Assembly (NCBI GenBank): GCA_020002185.1
Contig: CM034539.1
Coordinates: 29,839,750-29,903,749, forward strand
Length of the DNA stretch: 64,000 nucleotides
Reading direction: 5' to 3'
DNA from: Paraescarpia echinospica
Taxonomy: Eukaryota; Annelida; Polychaeta; Sabellida; Siboglinidae
Under the pieces are notes generated by a model. It was not told where the DNA came from. It was given only the letters and a program-made list of their open reading frames with translations, and did no database searches. The translations under genes and the position numbers were made by a program. This document shows positions 1 through 11,997 of this stretch, in pieces; within the stretch, counting starts at the first letter, position 1, and each line of letters begins with the position of its first letter.

Positions 1-29
1 GGCTTGTATACTTGTTGTTTGTTTACATA

Positions 30-49
30 TTATATATATATATACATTG

Positions 50-80
<31 letters not shown>

Positions 81-81
81 G
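30..81. repeat. (TA)n microsatellite
   Basis: Alternating TA run broken by short TACATTG and TGTATA interruptions. It has no coding value; the reading frames across it are only repeat translation. Confidence 0.9.
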
Positions 82-574
82 CCTCTAGTTTGCGATGTTT
101 AATTATCATATAATTATGGACTGAGTAAAGTATATTGTTACATTGTTTTTTATAATCAGTTTTGCTAAAATTCCAAATACTAACAAGCCGACTACAAAAT
201 ATAAGGATACATTCGTACGTGGTTTCGTGGACCCCGGTGAGGTATTGACCCCTTTTCTCGGGCCTGTGACAACGTATACAATGTGTCACATAGTCGGGCG
301 TCTCACGTTGTGTCTTGTTTAAAACAGGTGTTTTGTGTCCTGCGTGTGTCTGGTGTGGAGAGTTTTTGTATGTGTCTGTCTGCAATGTCAAGTTCATGTG
401 CTTGTTGTAGTGCGGGTTTTGTTAATTATAACGATGGCGCTCATTGTTACTATACCAGAATTAAAAGTATACGTGTATACACAGCTATATGTGAGTGCAT
501 GCATAAACATACATACATGCAAGCATGCATACAAGCAAACATGCATACATGCGTACGTACATACTATTGTGGTT

Positions 575-725
575 ACAGTGTAATGGTCTTATGAGGTCTC
601 ATTCAAGTTGTCAGCCTTTTTCCGAACATTATCGCCAAACTGACCTTTATATGCTGGCACTGAGGGTGGTCACTGCCAGGGTGCTTGTCGTCCTCAGTGG
701 TTCTTTTACGTCCCAAATTGAGTAA
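575..725 (-). mobile_element. SINE family A, partial copy
   Basis: The stretch matches, with a few differences, the body of the SINE found complete at 5347-5705, 7872-8230 and 35340-35697: the CTTATGAG(G)TCTCATTC segment, the TATATGCTGGCACTGAGGGTGGTCA segment (not quoted in full elsewhere) and the TTTTACGTCCCAAATTGAG segment follow in the same order. The tRNA-like head is missing, so the copy is truncated on its 5' side relative to the SINE's own orientation. Confidence 0.75.
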
Positions 726-1412
726 TTGTATTGGATGACCCTTACTATGATGCAAACACAAATATACGGAGTTTGCAATAGTTTATCCCAAAGTTTCTTG
801 TTTGAACGTTTCGTATTCATTTTGAACATTTATGACGGAAACTTTCAAGTTGTGAATAAAGCTTCGGGTAATTTGGCAGGCAAGATAGTTAATATAGACC
901 TAGTATTAAGAACAGTATTTAATACATAAGGAACAGCTAAGATCGTTTTAAGTTGTCCAGATATGGTTGTGCTATGTCATCCGTTAAAGGGAACTACTTT
1001 TTACTGTGTTCAATTCCAACGTACTCGGTGAAGGTATTTATGAATTATTTATGTATTTACGTTTATCCAGAGTCCGAGATTTCCCACAATTAATGCTAAA
1101 TATTTCACCGGTACAAACGATGCTGGCGCGTAACTTTGAATGTGTTCACTGAAATTTGTGTTGGCCTTGTTGCTGTGGGGATGATATTTGTTGTAAATCA
1201 TGAAATCTCACTTTCAAAGTAATCAAAACCTCTTTATAGGTCCACTGTTTCCCGGGCCGCTACTTGTCATTTTTTGGAGTAACAACCCGTTCGGACCGCC
1301 AAGTACCATCGTGGGAACAACAAGATTAAACACAATTAGCAAGATTGCCGTCCGAGGCAGAAAACAGATAATAAGAAGACAAGGAAGTCTTTGACTTATT
1401 GAGTGTCCAAAG

Positions 1413-1502
1413 TTTGTGTGTGTGTGTGTGTGTGTTTGTTTGTGTGCGCGTGTGTGTGTGCGTGCGTGCGCGTGTGCGTGCGCGCGTGCGTGTGTGTGTG
1501 TA
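1413..1502. repeat. (GT)n/(GC) microsatellite
   Basis: Simple GT repeat with GCGT interruptions. Confidence 0.9.
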
Positions 1503-1984
1503 ACTTCTCCTTCTGAGATATTTGTCGATTTTGTTTTGATTAACTAGACCACTGTATTTAAAATATGGATGATTTCACAATGCAACGTTAATAGGAGTGA
1601 CTCCATATATACACTGTATGTGCACGGATATGGATGCGTTTTGTTCACGCTGATGTGGAAAAGTCACACAAAACGCATTCTGCATAATATATCCGCTAAC
1701 AGCAAATGTATCCGCGTATCGCTTCGCTTCCGCACATGGAATCCTAGCTTATGCGGTATCAACTGCGTTACCTACGCCTCGTTGCGGCCCGTTCTTAAGA
1801 TGTATGCCCAGTGATGCACGCGTTGTCTAACAAGTAGCCCATCGAGCGAGGAATGCGGTCGATGACATGACACAGGACACCGCGACAAAGACTACAATTG
1901 CGGTAATCCAGAACTTGTGTCAGGGCCCGCGTCTGTTTACCTGGCCCGGATCTGGGACTTGGGGTTGCGCTGGCTGGGATCGGG

Positions 1985-2020
1985 GATAAAAGCAGCCGAG
2001 GCGGCCGTTCTACGAGTCAG
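1985..2020 (+). promoter_or_regulatory. Putative globin core promoter
   Basis: A TATA-like GATAAAA lies at 1985-1991, and an initiator-like TCAG follows with its A at about 2019, about 32 bases downstream, which is the normal TATA-to-start spacing. The DNA around it is GC-rich compared with its surroundings. It sits upstream of a good splice donor and the globin coding exon. The assignment is an inference from spacing. Confidence 0.5.
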
Positions 2021-2064
2021 CCACAGTCCTAGAGTCCGTTCACGAGCGAAGAGTACGATCTGTC
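2019..2064 (+). other. Putative noncoding first exon (5' UTR) of the globin gene
   Basis: The stretch after the putative start ends at the strong donor TGTC|GTAAGT (2065). A pyrimidine-rich acceptor, TCTTTTCCCTATGTGTTAG, ends at 2869, just 23 bases before the globin ATG. A 5' UTR intron from 2065 to 2869 is therefore likely. Transcript data would settle it. Confidence 0.45.
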
Positions 2065-2517
2065 GTAAGTAGGCCGACTTGTTTGCTTTCTTTTTTCTCT
2101 TAAAGTGAGGCAGTCTGTTCCTAGTCTTTTTAATTTAATAATTAATATAATGTTCTTATGTCTACATTAACTATCCACCAAATTGTGTTTAGTAACTCCG
2201 TAACAACGTTCGCAGTTTGGTAGATGCGACCCCGGAGCATGTTCAAATAGGAAATAAAACAAGCTTTATTGACAATACGGCCAAGTCGGGCTGATTTAAC
2301 TGCAATACCCTTTGATGTTCAACGATGTCACGGTAGTTCACGTTCAACACAGCAGACTTCCTATTACAAATTACTACGCCCGATAATTGATTAGCTAACC
2401 GTGAGTCAACTGGTTAACTAATCGTGAGTCCGGTGCCTTGATGCCCGATGTGGCTTAAATAATATCCGCAGTCAGCGAAGTCAACAATGAATGCTTCCTG
2501 TCACGTGTTTTGAGAGC

Positions 2518-2629
<112 letters not shown>

Positions 2630-2892
2630 AAGGAAAGTCGATAAAATCATCAACGTATCACGCATTCACGTGAACATTCCACATTTATGAATCACTTGAA
2701 TTGTTTCTAGATCCAATATTAAATAAGTTAATAGTTTGACCTGTGATTGTACAAGAATTACATTCTAGAAGTTTCGCAAATGAACATGTCGTAGTTTACT
2801 GTGGTGCTTCATTTGTTTTGGGAGTGATCCTCGCGGGTCCCGGCTTAGGCTCTTTTCCCTATGTGTTAGAGAACATTTGATGTTAATTTAAC

Positions 2893-5800
2893 ATGGCGAC
2901 TGTCTGTCTGCAGGCAATGCATTCCTTGGCGTCGTTGCTTCTGGTGGTGTGCGGCGTCGCCACTGCGAGCGCTGCTTTCGCCTACTGTTCGCTAGGTGAC
3001 GCCAAGATCGTACGCAGCCAATGGCAGAGAGCGCTGGGAGGCGGCGACGGTGCAAGGAGCAGACTGATTAGTGGATCTGCCATCTTCGACATGTATGTCT
3101 TGTCACTTACTTAATAACTGGCCATAACTGGGTGATCCGTCGCTACACAATGAGTCTCGTTGCACCAACATTCATTTTGAGAAAGGAGCCTACATTAATA
3201 GGCCGAAAATTAAACCGAACGGTCGACTACTTGATTAGTACTAAATGGTGCTTAAAGGAAATAAAAATAAGGCATTAGCTAAAATCCTTTTTCCATGTGT
3301 ACACAAAGTTTAACATTGTATGTAACATTTGACAACATTAAACAATTACAGAAAAATACATTTATAGCATAAATTCGATTTTAAGCCCGTCTGTGAAGCT
3401 ATTCCCGCGGAAAATAAAATTTTAATGAGCTAGGCGATCACGTGGTATCGTTACGTCACTTATGACACACACTCGCATCAGGCCGACCCTTTCCATGAAT
3501 TCAGAGCATGTTTACAAGGATAGCTTTTGGGTCGAAACGAGCGTCAGAACGAGTTATTGTGCAATATTCCGACGTAATACAAACACTAGTCACCATAGAG
3601 GAACAAACATTTATCTTACGGTTCCACATGAATCGAATTTTATTCAAAACGACGAATGCGAATGGACCTACAAGAAGTCGACTAGGTTTCGTTGGGCTCG
3701 TTTTCAGAATAATTTTTATCGGGAGATAATCTACACTAATAAACATACATAGCAAACATATATTGTATCCAGCTACATAAAGTAACGTGTAATAATAAAG
3801 TAATATAAACAAAATCATTTTATACTATAATGCACTGTTTGTAAATATTTTTTTATTTTTTTAGTAATTATTTATTCGCCACAAAAATGAAAATATGGTC
3901 ATTATATATAACGATGTTTCTAAATTGTATTTATCCAGACAGATCTCAATATGTTTTCACATATATAATTACAATATATTACCGTACAATATATTTACAA
4001 TTAATAAATTATATATCCATTACATTATATTTGTTTGGATAAATAAAATTTAGAAACATCGTTATATAATGACCATATTTTCATTTTTTTTTTATTATTT
4101 ATGAACAGTGCATTATAGTATAAAATGATTTTGTTTATATTACTTCATGAAAACATAAACAAAAAAGTGTAAAGAAAATCAAAGCTTTGCATGCTGTCAT
4201 GATTGAACCGGCGTCGCCCGATTATAAAATAAACGACAACTAACCAACGCGCCTACCTACTGAGCTAAAGGGACCAACGGATACCCTCTGACTGATTTAA
4301 GTTGTTATGATAAATTGTACAACTCCTTCATATATCGATATTGTAGTGATATTATGAGATTATACACGTTACTTTATGTAGCTGGATACAATATATGTTT
4401 GCTATGTATGCTTATTGGTGTAGATTATCTCCCGTTGGTTGCATTCGATATAATTATTCTGAAAACGAGCCCAAGCTCGGCGAAACCTAGTCGACCTGTA
4501 GGCCCATTCGCATTCGTTGTTTTGAATAAAATTCGATTCATCTGGAACCGTAAGATAACTGCTTGTTCCTCTATGATGGCTAGTGTTTGTATTACGTCAG
4601 AGTATTGCACAATAACTCGTTCTGACGCTCGTTTCGACCCAAAAGCTATACTTGTAAACATGCTCTGAATGCATGGAAAGGGTCGGCCTGATGCGAGTTT
4701 GAGTCATAAGTGACGTCGCATCTCGGCATCCCGAAAAGCGCGCCAAAAATATGCATATTCGAAAATGTCCGGATGCACAACATAAAATGTGGAATTTCTA
4801 GTTCATTGAATTTTTTTTGTGTGTGGCTTGGTGGACGTGGAAATAGATAGCAGGATGTAATATAACATGAATTCAAGCAATAGATGTTTTTATTCCCTTT
4901 AATGGAAACTACGTAACTTACGTGATCCGAGAGACCTTGGTTCACAAAATGCAGTTGACAAAAAAACAAGACAAAACATTTATTGGTGTTTACATCTAAA
5001 CTTTACTAGAAAACAAAATTTTAGCGTTTTCTTGTACTTTTATTTTGCGATGCTTATGTCCCGAATCTATATAGCTCAGTATTGGAGATATATACATTTA
5101 ATATTATTCGTCGTTCGGTTCACAGCATGTTTGCCGAGAATCCCGCCACGAAGGCGTTGTTTGGGGAGGTCAACGTCGCTGACACCTCCAGTCCTGAGTT
5201 CAAGTCCCACGTAGTTCGCGTCATGACCGGCCTTGACGTGTGCATCAACGCTCTCGAAGACCCGCCTCTGCTCGAGCAGTTGACGGCCCATCTGGCTGTC
5301 CAACATGTCGTCAGAGAGGGCCTCAAGGCTGAGTACCTTACTGTGAGTAGTTCTAGTTGTTTCCATCGCTCGGCCACAGTCTGGTAACTGACTGGTCTGT
5401 ACATTTTGTGGTTACAATGATATCTCACTCAACTAGTCAGCCTTTTTCAGAACATTATCGCCCAACCGGCCTTTCTATGCTGGCACTGAGGGTGGTCAAT
5501 GCCAGGGTGCTTGTCATTCTCTGTGGTTCTTTTACGTCCCAAATTGAGACGGGACCGACATTAACGTGATATCCTAGTCACGAGGGATACACAGTCCCCA
5601 TGTTGAGAGCCAGGTTTTTACAATAAATATCATGCCTGCCCCGTCCGGGATTTTAATTCACAACGCTAGCATGCCAGACAGATGTGCTAATGACCATCCG
5701 TCTTCACACGTATTCTCGGGTATGCCACATTTCTGGTTAACATTCTTTCTGCTTGAAAATGCATATTAATCCGCTTAAATCATTGCAGTATTTTGTATTT

Positions 5801-7357
5801 ATAAACTGCACAAAAACATTCATATTATGATCAAGTTTTGCTAGGCTACGAAATGTAAGTACTAAATCAAATACACAAGGTTTTGTCAGGACTCTTCATA
5901 ACATCAAAAGTGCGTTATTTACGACCGCATTCTTGTGTGAATTTCCAGTTTGAAGCAAATCCATTGTAAAACGGAATACGATCGTATTCCTCCAGAAATT
6001 TGTAAATCCGTTTTGTAGGTCTATAACTATATATCTACTAGAAATTGTTACGACGTGACTTGTCTGTCTGTTCGGTTGTTCCGGTAGTGTTTATAATAAC
6101 ACTGGTAGTGTTGTGGCATATGTACGTGCCGTGGAATAGGCAGTGGCAGTGAGCGGAGTACGTAGTGGTAGTTGCAGGGACAGTAATAACAATAGGGACG
6201 TAATAATAATAGTGCTAAGGGCCTCGGACTTTAAATAGTTACAATCCGTCTTCGAATCATCTTGCGCGACAAATGGTGACGCCAAACCACGGAGCCTGGA
6301 TTATATGGGCTAATCTGCCATGGTGAAGTGTAAAGCGCTTTGAACAGTGCTAAGTCTAGATACCGCGTTATATAACTTACCTTTTAGTGGTGTTGGCAGT
6401 GAATGTGATAGTCATAGTTACAATGGCCGTGGTACTGGCGTAGCTATGGTAATGAAGTGGCATTGATAGCGGCAGTGGCGATAGCAGTTGTAAAGATAGC
6501 GGTAATGGCAAAGGAGGAGGAGCCCTGGTAATGACAGCGAATAACGGGAGCAGTAGCGGTGGTGATCGGGCCGCGTAGTTCGCAGGTAGAACATCGTACT
6601 CAATCGAGAGGCGCGGGGTTTGAGTCGACCTGCTGTCGTCTCTCACTTAGTCAAGTTCGCTCAAACCTCTTTCCACCGAATCTTGTAGCTGTACAAACGA
6701 GTAGGTCAACATACCAACAGACACAAAGATTCCAATAGTTATGACAGCGGTATAAGAACGAAAGACGATCGCGCAGGAATTGCAACGTTGCTGGAAACGT
6801 CAATAGAAATTGAGATTGTGAACTGAATAAATTACTCAAAATGATGCGAATGTTTCGAATCTCTAAGTACCTAGTTGTGATGAGAACGTTAGTTGCAGTT
6901 GTGATGGTAGTTGTAATGGTAGTTGTAATGGTAGTTGTGATGGTAGTTGTAATGGTAGTTGTAATGGTAGTTGTAATGTTAGTTGTAATGGTAGTTGTAA
7001 TGGTAGTTGTAGAGCCAGTTTGTGAGAACACGTCTTTGGCTGATTGTGTTTCAGTGGCGTTATCACGTACAAAGCTATAAATGGGACCGTCTTTGTTTTG
7101 AAGGTAGCGATTCTAATACTGTGTAGTCACTAGTGACGGCCATGACTAAAGTTTTTATGTGTTCTCATGGCGCGTATTATTGTCACTAGTTAACGAGACA
7201 ACACGTAGCTGTAGTGACACTGCATTGTTACTTTCCTTAGATGATGGGAAACATCCTATTGGGTGGCCTGCCTCAGCTCGTAGAAGACTTCAACCCCGAC
7301 TCGTGGGCTGCTTGCCTTGTTCCTATCATCCAGGCGATCTCGATCGGACTTCCATGA
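2893..7357 (+). CDS. Extracellular haemoglobin globin chain (three coding exons)
   Basis: Coding exons are 2893-3092, 5126-5342 and 7241-7357 (GT-AG introns, phases 2 and 0), giving 177 residues. This is an oxygen-carrying chain of the giant extracellular haemoglobin of annelids, secreted into blood. The first 30 or so residues form a signal peptide (hydrophobic SLASLLLVVCGVATASA). The mature chain starts near YCSLGDAKIV. Visible globin landmarks are Cys32 and Cys164 (the family's intrachain disulfide), Trp44, Phe79 (CD1), distal His95 (E7), proximal His127 (F8) and Trp161. The introns fall at the family's usual B12.2 and G7.0 positions, and the mature length (about 147) is normal. Cys106 lies exactly eleven residues after the distal His, the free 'Cys+11' of sulfide-binding A2/B2 chains. 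The chain type (A2 or B2) is inferred. The last exon is duplicated downstream at 9828-9944. Confidence 0.93.
3253..4715. repeat. Foldback (inverted-repeat) element in globin intron
   Basis: Two long arms in opposite orientation meet near 3990-4025. The stretch from 3253 to about 3990 returns as reverse complement from about 4025 to 4715. The central pair ATGTTTCTAAATTGTATTTA / TAAAATTTAGAAACAT marks the fold. A related single arm lies at 41210-42270 in the mannosyltransferase gene. The arms contain a short conserved open frame (3508-3729 on +, 4425-4661 on -) that I do not recognise. It may be only a by-product of repeat conservation. Confidence 0.8.
4188..4276 (-). mobile_element. tRNA-like SINE fragment (family C)
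   Basis: Read on the minus strand it has an A-box-like TAGCTCAGTAGGTAGGCGCG and a B-box-like GGTTCAATC, about 50 bases apart. A diverged copy lies at 41541-41616 in the related repeat. No cloverleaf fits well enough to call a functional tRNA gene. Confidence 0.5.
4716..5125. other. Rest of the globin intron before exon 2
   Basis: AT-rich intronic sequence without recognisable repeats or genes. It ends in the acceptor TTCGGTTCACAG at 5125. Confidence 0.5.
5347..5705 (-). mobile_element. SINE family A, full copy in globin intron
   Basis: A tRNA-derived SINE lying in reverse. Its tRNA-like head is at the high-coordinate end, with degenerate boxes near 5650-5700; the better-preserved copy at 35340 shows the B box GAGTTCGAAACC. 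Its 3' end (TAGTTCTAGTTGTTTCC on the + strand) starts only about five bases after the exon 2 donor. Confidence 0.75.
6277..6385. repeat. SINE-tail-like fragment
   Basis: Contains GAAGTGTAAAGCGCTTTGA and a following TATATAA, which resembles the 3' tail of SINE family B in this window. It is repeated at 8802-8910 by the tandem duplication. Confidence 0.4.
6886..7014. repeat. 12-bp minisatellite, GGTAGTTGTAAT, unit 1
   Basis: About ten copies of GGTAGTTGTAAT with A/G variants. Long open frames (VVMV on +, TTIT on -) arise only because the period is a multiple of three. Confidence 0.95.
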
Positions 7358-7739
7358 TCTAGTCACACATTCGCCAACGACCCGTCACCATGGACAGAGA
7401 AACGTGACGTACTTATACGACGGGTGACTGGACGCCCGTTGACTGCTCACCAGGCCCCACCGTAATGCTTTCACCCAGCGCGGCAACTCGGCGTCCGTCA
7501 TAACAATCGCCGTGGCTCCCGTTTGTTACGACCTGACAACGCCGGCCCGCGCAACACCGGAAGCAGAAATAAATTTGTAAAAACGGAAGTGCGTCGTAAG
7601 TGAACCGGACGTGCGTCATAAGTGAGAAGTGGAATGCGTCTCGGCTGTGGCCAGCTTATATCAGATTACCGTATCGACACAATGCTGTCAAACGAGGTGC
7701 AATTTGTGCTAAACGAACACAGGGAGGCGACGGAAACTA

Positions 7740-7745
7740 AATAAA
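7740..7745 (+). terminator. Poly(A) signal AATAAA of the globin gene
   Basis: AATAAA about 380 bases after the stop codon, followed by the GT/T-rich GGTGTGTTTTATTTTTG at 7773-7789, a normal downstream element. Confidence 0.7.
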
Positions 7746-7871
7746 GCGTGACAAAATCACCCAGGTGTGTTTTATTTTTGCTTGCCTGTGTAGAGAATTT
7801 AGAATTATAACACACATCGTATTGATATTCTTAATTACTGAATGTTGTGGGGGATGAGTACCTTACTGTGA

Positions 7872-8230
7872 GTAGTTCTAGTTGTTTCCATCACTCGGCC
7901 ACAGTCTGGTAACTGACTGGTCTGTACATTTTGTGGTTACAATGAGATCTCACTCAACTAGTCAGCCTTTTTCAGAACATTATCGCCCAACCGGCCTTTC
8001 TATGCTGGCACTGAGGGTGGTCAATGCCAGGGTGCTTGTCGGTCTCTGTGGTTCTTTTACGTCCCAAATTGAGACGGGACCGACATTAACGTGATATCCT
8101 AGTCACGAGGGATACACAGTCCCCATGTTGAGAGCCAGGTTTTTACAATAAATATCATGCCTGCCCCGTCCGGGATTTTAATTCACAGCGCTAGCATGCC
8201 AGACAGATGTGCTAATGACCATCCGTCTTC
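7872..8230 (-). mobile_element. SINE family A, duplicated copy
   Basis: The unit 2 copy of the SINE at 5347-5705, differing by a few bases. It moved here with the tandem duplication and not by its own insertion. Confidence 0.75.
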
Positions 8231-9407
8231 ACACGTATTCTCGGGTATGCCACATTTCTGGTTAACATTCTTTCTGCTTGAAAATACATATTAATCCGCT
8301 TAAATCATTGCAGTATTTTGTATTTATAAACTGCACAAAAACATTCATATTATGATCAAGTTTTGCTAGGCTACGAAATGTAAGTACTAAATCAAATACA
8401 CAAGGTTTTGTCAGGACTCTTCACAACATCAAAAGTGCGTTATTTACGACCGCATTCTTGTGTGAATTTCCAGTTTGAAGCAAATCCATTGTAAAACGGA
8501 ATACGATCGTATTCCTCCAGAAATTTGTAAATCCATTTTGTAGGTCTATAACTATATATCTACTAGAAATTGTTACGACGTGACTTGTCTGTCTGTTCGG
8601 TTGTTCCGGTAGTGTTTATAATAACACTGGTAGTGTTGTGGCATATGTACGTGCCGTGGAATAGGCAGTGGCAGTGAGCGGAGTACGTAGTGGTAGTTGC
8701 AGGGACAGTAATAACAATAGGGACGTAATAATAATAGTGCTAAGGGCCTCGGACTTTAAATAGTTACAATCCGTCTTCGAATCATCTTGCGCGACAAATG
8801 GTGACGCCAAACCACGGAGCCTGGATTATATAGGCTAATCTGCCATGGTGAAGTGTAAAGCGCTTTGAACAGTGCTAAGTCTAGATACCGCGTTATATAA
8901 CTTACCTTTTAGTGGTGTTGGCAGTGAATGTGATAGTCATAGTTACAATGGCCGTGGTACTGGCGTAGCTATGGTAATGTAAGTGGCATTGATAGCGGCA
9001 GTGGCGATAGCAGTTGTAAAGATAGCGGTAATGGCAAAGGAGGAGGAGCCCTGGTAATGACAGCGAATAACGGGAGCAGTAGCGGTGGTGATCGGGCCGC
9101 GGTAGTTCGCAGGTAGAACATCGTACTCAATCGAGAGGCGCGGGGTTTGAGTCGACCTGCTGTCGTCTCTCACTTAGTCAAGTTCGCTCAAACCTCTTTC
9201 CACCGAATCTTGTAGCTGTACAAACGAGCAGGTCAACATACCAACAGACACAAAGATTCCAATAGTTATGATAGCGGTATAAGAACGAAAGACGATCGCG
9301 CAGGAATTGCAACGTTGCTGGAAACGTCAATAGAAATTGAGATTGTGAACTGAATAAATTACTCAAAATGATGCGAATGTTTCGAATCTCTAAGTACCTA
9401 GTTGTGA

Positions 9408-9600
9408 TGAGAACGTTAGTTGCAGTTGTGATAGTAGTTGTAATGGTAGTTGTAATGGTAGTTGTAATGGTAGTTGTAATGGTAGTTGTAATGGTAGTTG
9501 TGATGGTAGTTGTAATGGTAGTTGTGATGGTAGTTGTGATGGTAGTTGTAATGGTAGTTGTAATGGTAGTTGTAATGGTAGTTGTAATGGTAGTTGTAGA
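9408..9600. repeat. 12-bp minisatellite, GGTAGTTGTAAT, unit 2
   Basis: About fifteen copies, some five more than in unit 1, so the array changed length after the tandem duplication. Confidence 0.95.
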
Positions 9601-9827
9601 GCCAGTTTGTGAGAACACGTCTTTGGCTGATTGTGTTTCAGTGGCGTTATCACGTACAAAGCTATAAATGGGACCGTCTTTGTTTTGAAGGTAGCGATTC
9701 TAATACTGTGTAGTCACTAGTGACGGCCATGACTAAAGTTTTTATGTGTTCTCATGGCGCGTATTATTGTCACTAGTTAACGAGACAACACGTAGCTGAA
9801 GTGACACTGCACTGTTACTTTCCTTAG

Positions 9828-9944
9828 ATGATGGGAAACATCCTATTGGGTGGCCTGCCTCAGCTCGTAGAAGACTTCAACCCCGACTCGTGGGCTGCTT
9901 GCCTTGTTCCTATCATCCAGGCGATCTCGATCGGACTTCCATGA
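9828..9944 (+). CDS. Second copy of the terminal globin exon
   Basis: The sequence is identical to 7241-7357, base for base, with the acceptor TTTCCTTAG immediately before it. It would encode the last 38 residues of the globin, from the MMGNILLGG segment to the stop, including the H-helix Trp and the disulfide Cys. No first or second exon precedes it in its own unit. It can be used only if exon 2 at 5126-5342 splices over the nearer copy, and the protein would be the same. It is therefore either an alternative 3' end or a silent duplicate. A false duplication in the assembly is also possible. Confidence 0.75.
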   Translation: MMGNILLGGLPQLVEDFNPDSWAACLVPIIQAISIGLP

Positions 9945-10326
9945 TCTAGTCACACATTCGCCAACGACCCGTCACCACGGACAGAGAAACGTGACGTACT
10001 TATACGACGGGTGACTGGACGCCCGTTGACTGCTCACCAGGCCCCACCGTAATGCTTTCACCCAGCGCGGCAACTCGGCGTCCGTCATAACAATCGCCGT
10101 GGCTCCCGTTTGTTACGACCTGACAACGCCGGCCCGCGCAACACCGGAAGCAGAAATAAATTTGTAAAAACGGAAGTGCGTCGTAAGTGAACCGGACGTG
10201 CGTCATAAGTGAGAAGTGGAATGCGTCTCGGCTGTGGCCAGCTTATATCAGATTACCGTCTCGACACAATGCTGTCAAACGAGGTGCAATTTGTGCTAAA
10301 CGAACACAGGGAGGCGACGGAAACTA

Positions 10327-10332
10327 AATAAA
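10327..10332 (+). terminator. Poly(A) signal AATAAA, second copy
   Basis: Unit 2 counterpart of the signal at 7740-7745, with the same downstream GT-rich element. Confidence 0.6.
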
Positions 10333-10436
10333 GCGTGACAAAATCACCCAGGTGTGTTTTATTTTTGCTTGTCTGTATAGAGAATTTAGAATTATAACAC
10401 ACATCGTATTGATATTCTTAATTACTTAATGTTGTG

Positions 10437-11797
<1,361 letters not shown>

Positions 11798-11970
11798 TGT
11801 ACTATCGCGACAGTAAAGTGTCGCCACCTATAATACTTAGCTGCTATAATATTTACGAGGACAATTATTATAGGAGGACAGCCCCCGTATAATGGCGGAG
11901 TGGGGCATGTTTCTGTTTGCGTTGCCATCAATAAAGTATACAAACCACCTCTGTCTGACAAACTATTACA
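11798..11970 (+). repeat. 5' LTR
   Basis: A 173-bp direct repeat of 15932-16104 with terminal TGT/ACA. It contains AATAAAG near its end, usable as a poly(A) signal. Confidence 0.95.
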
Positions 11971-11997
11971 TTGGCGACGAGTAAAAATACCGAACCG

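Larger units (their letters stand above)
82..1984. other. Upstream intergenic DNA of the globin gene
   Basis: No gene is recognisable here. It holds a CATG/CATA-rich stretch at about 507-563, a partial SINE at 575-725 (listed separately) and a GT-rich run at 1413-1502. The short open frames show no family similarity that I recognise. Confidence 0.6.
5330..10436 (+). repeat. Tandem duplication carrying the terminal globin exon
   Basis: Unit 1 (5330-7854) and unit 2 (7855-10436) are almost identical over their whole length. They differ by scattered single bases and by the length of an internal 12-bp minisatellite, which accounts for most of the roughly 60-bp size difference. The duplication begins inside the last four codons of exon 2 and ends about 100 bases after the AATAAA. 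Unit 2 therefore has the exon 2 donor, the SINE, the terminal exon and the poly(A) signal, but no exon 1 and no usable exon 2. Confidence 0.93.

Noticed and set aside
6651..7080. Frames rich in TTIT or VVMV repeats (also 9178-9667)
   Set aside because: Generated by the 12-bp minisatellite in a globin intron.
7241..9944. A second complete globin gene in the duplicated unit
   Set aside because: Only the last codons of exon 2 and the terminal exon are duplicated. No second exon 1 or heme-pocket exon is present.
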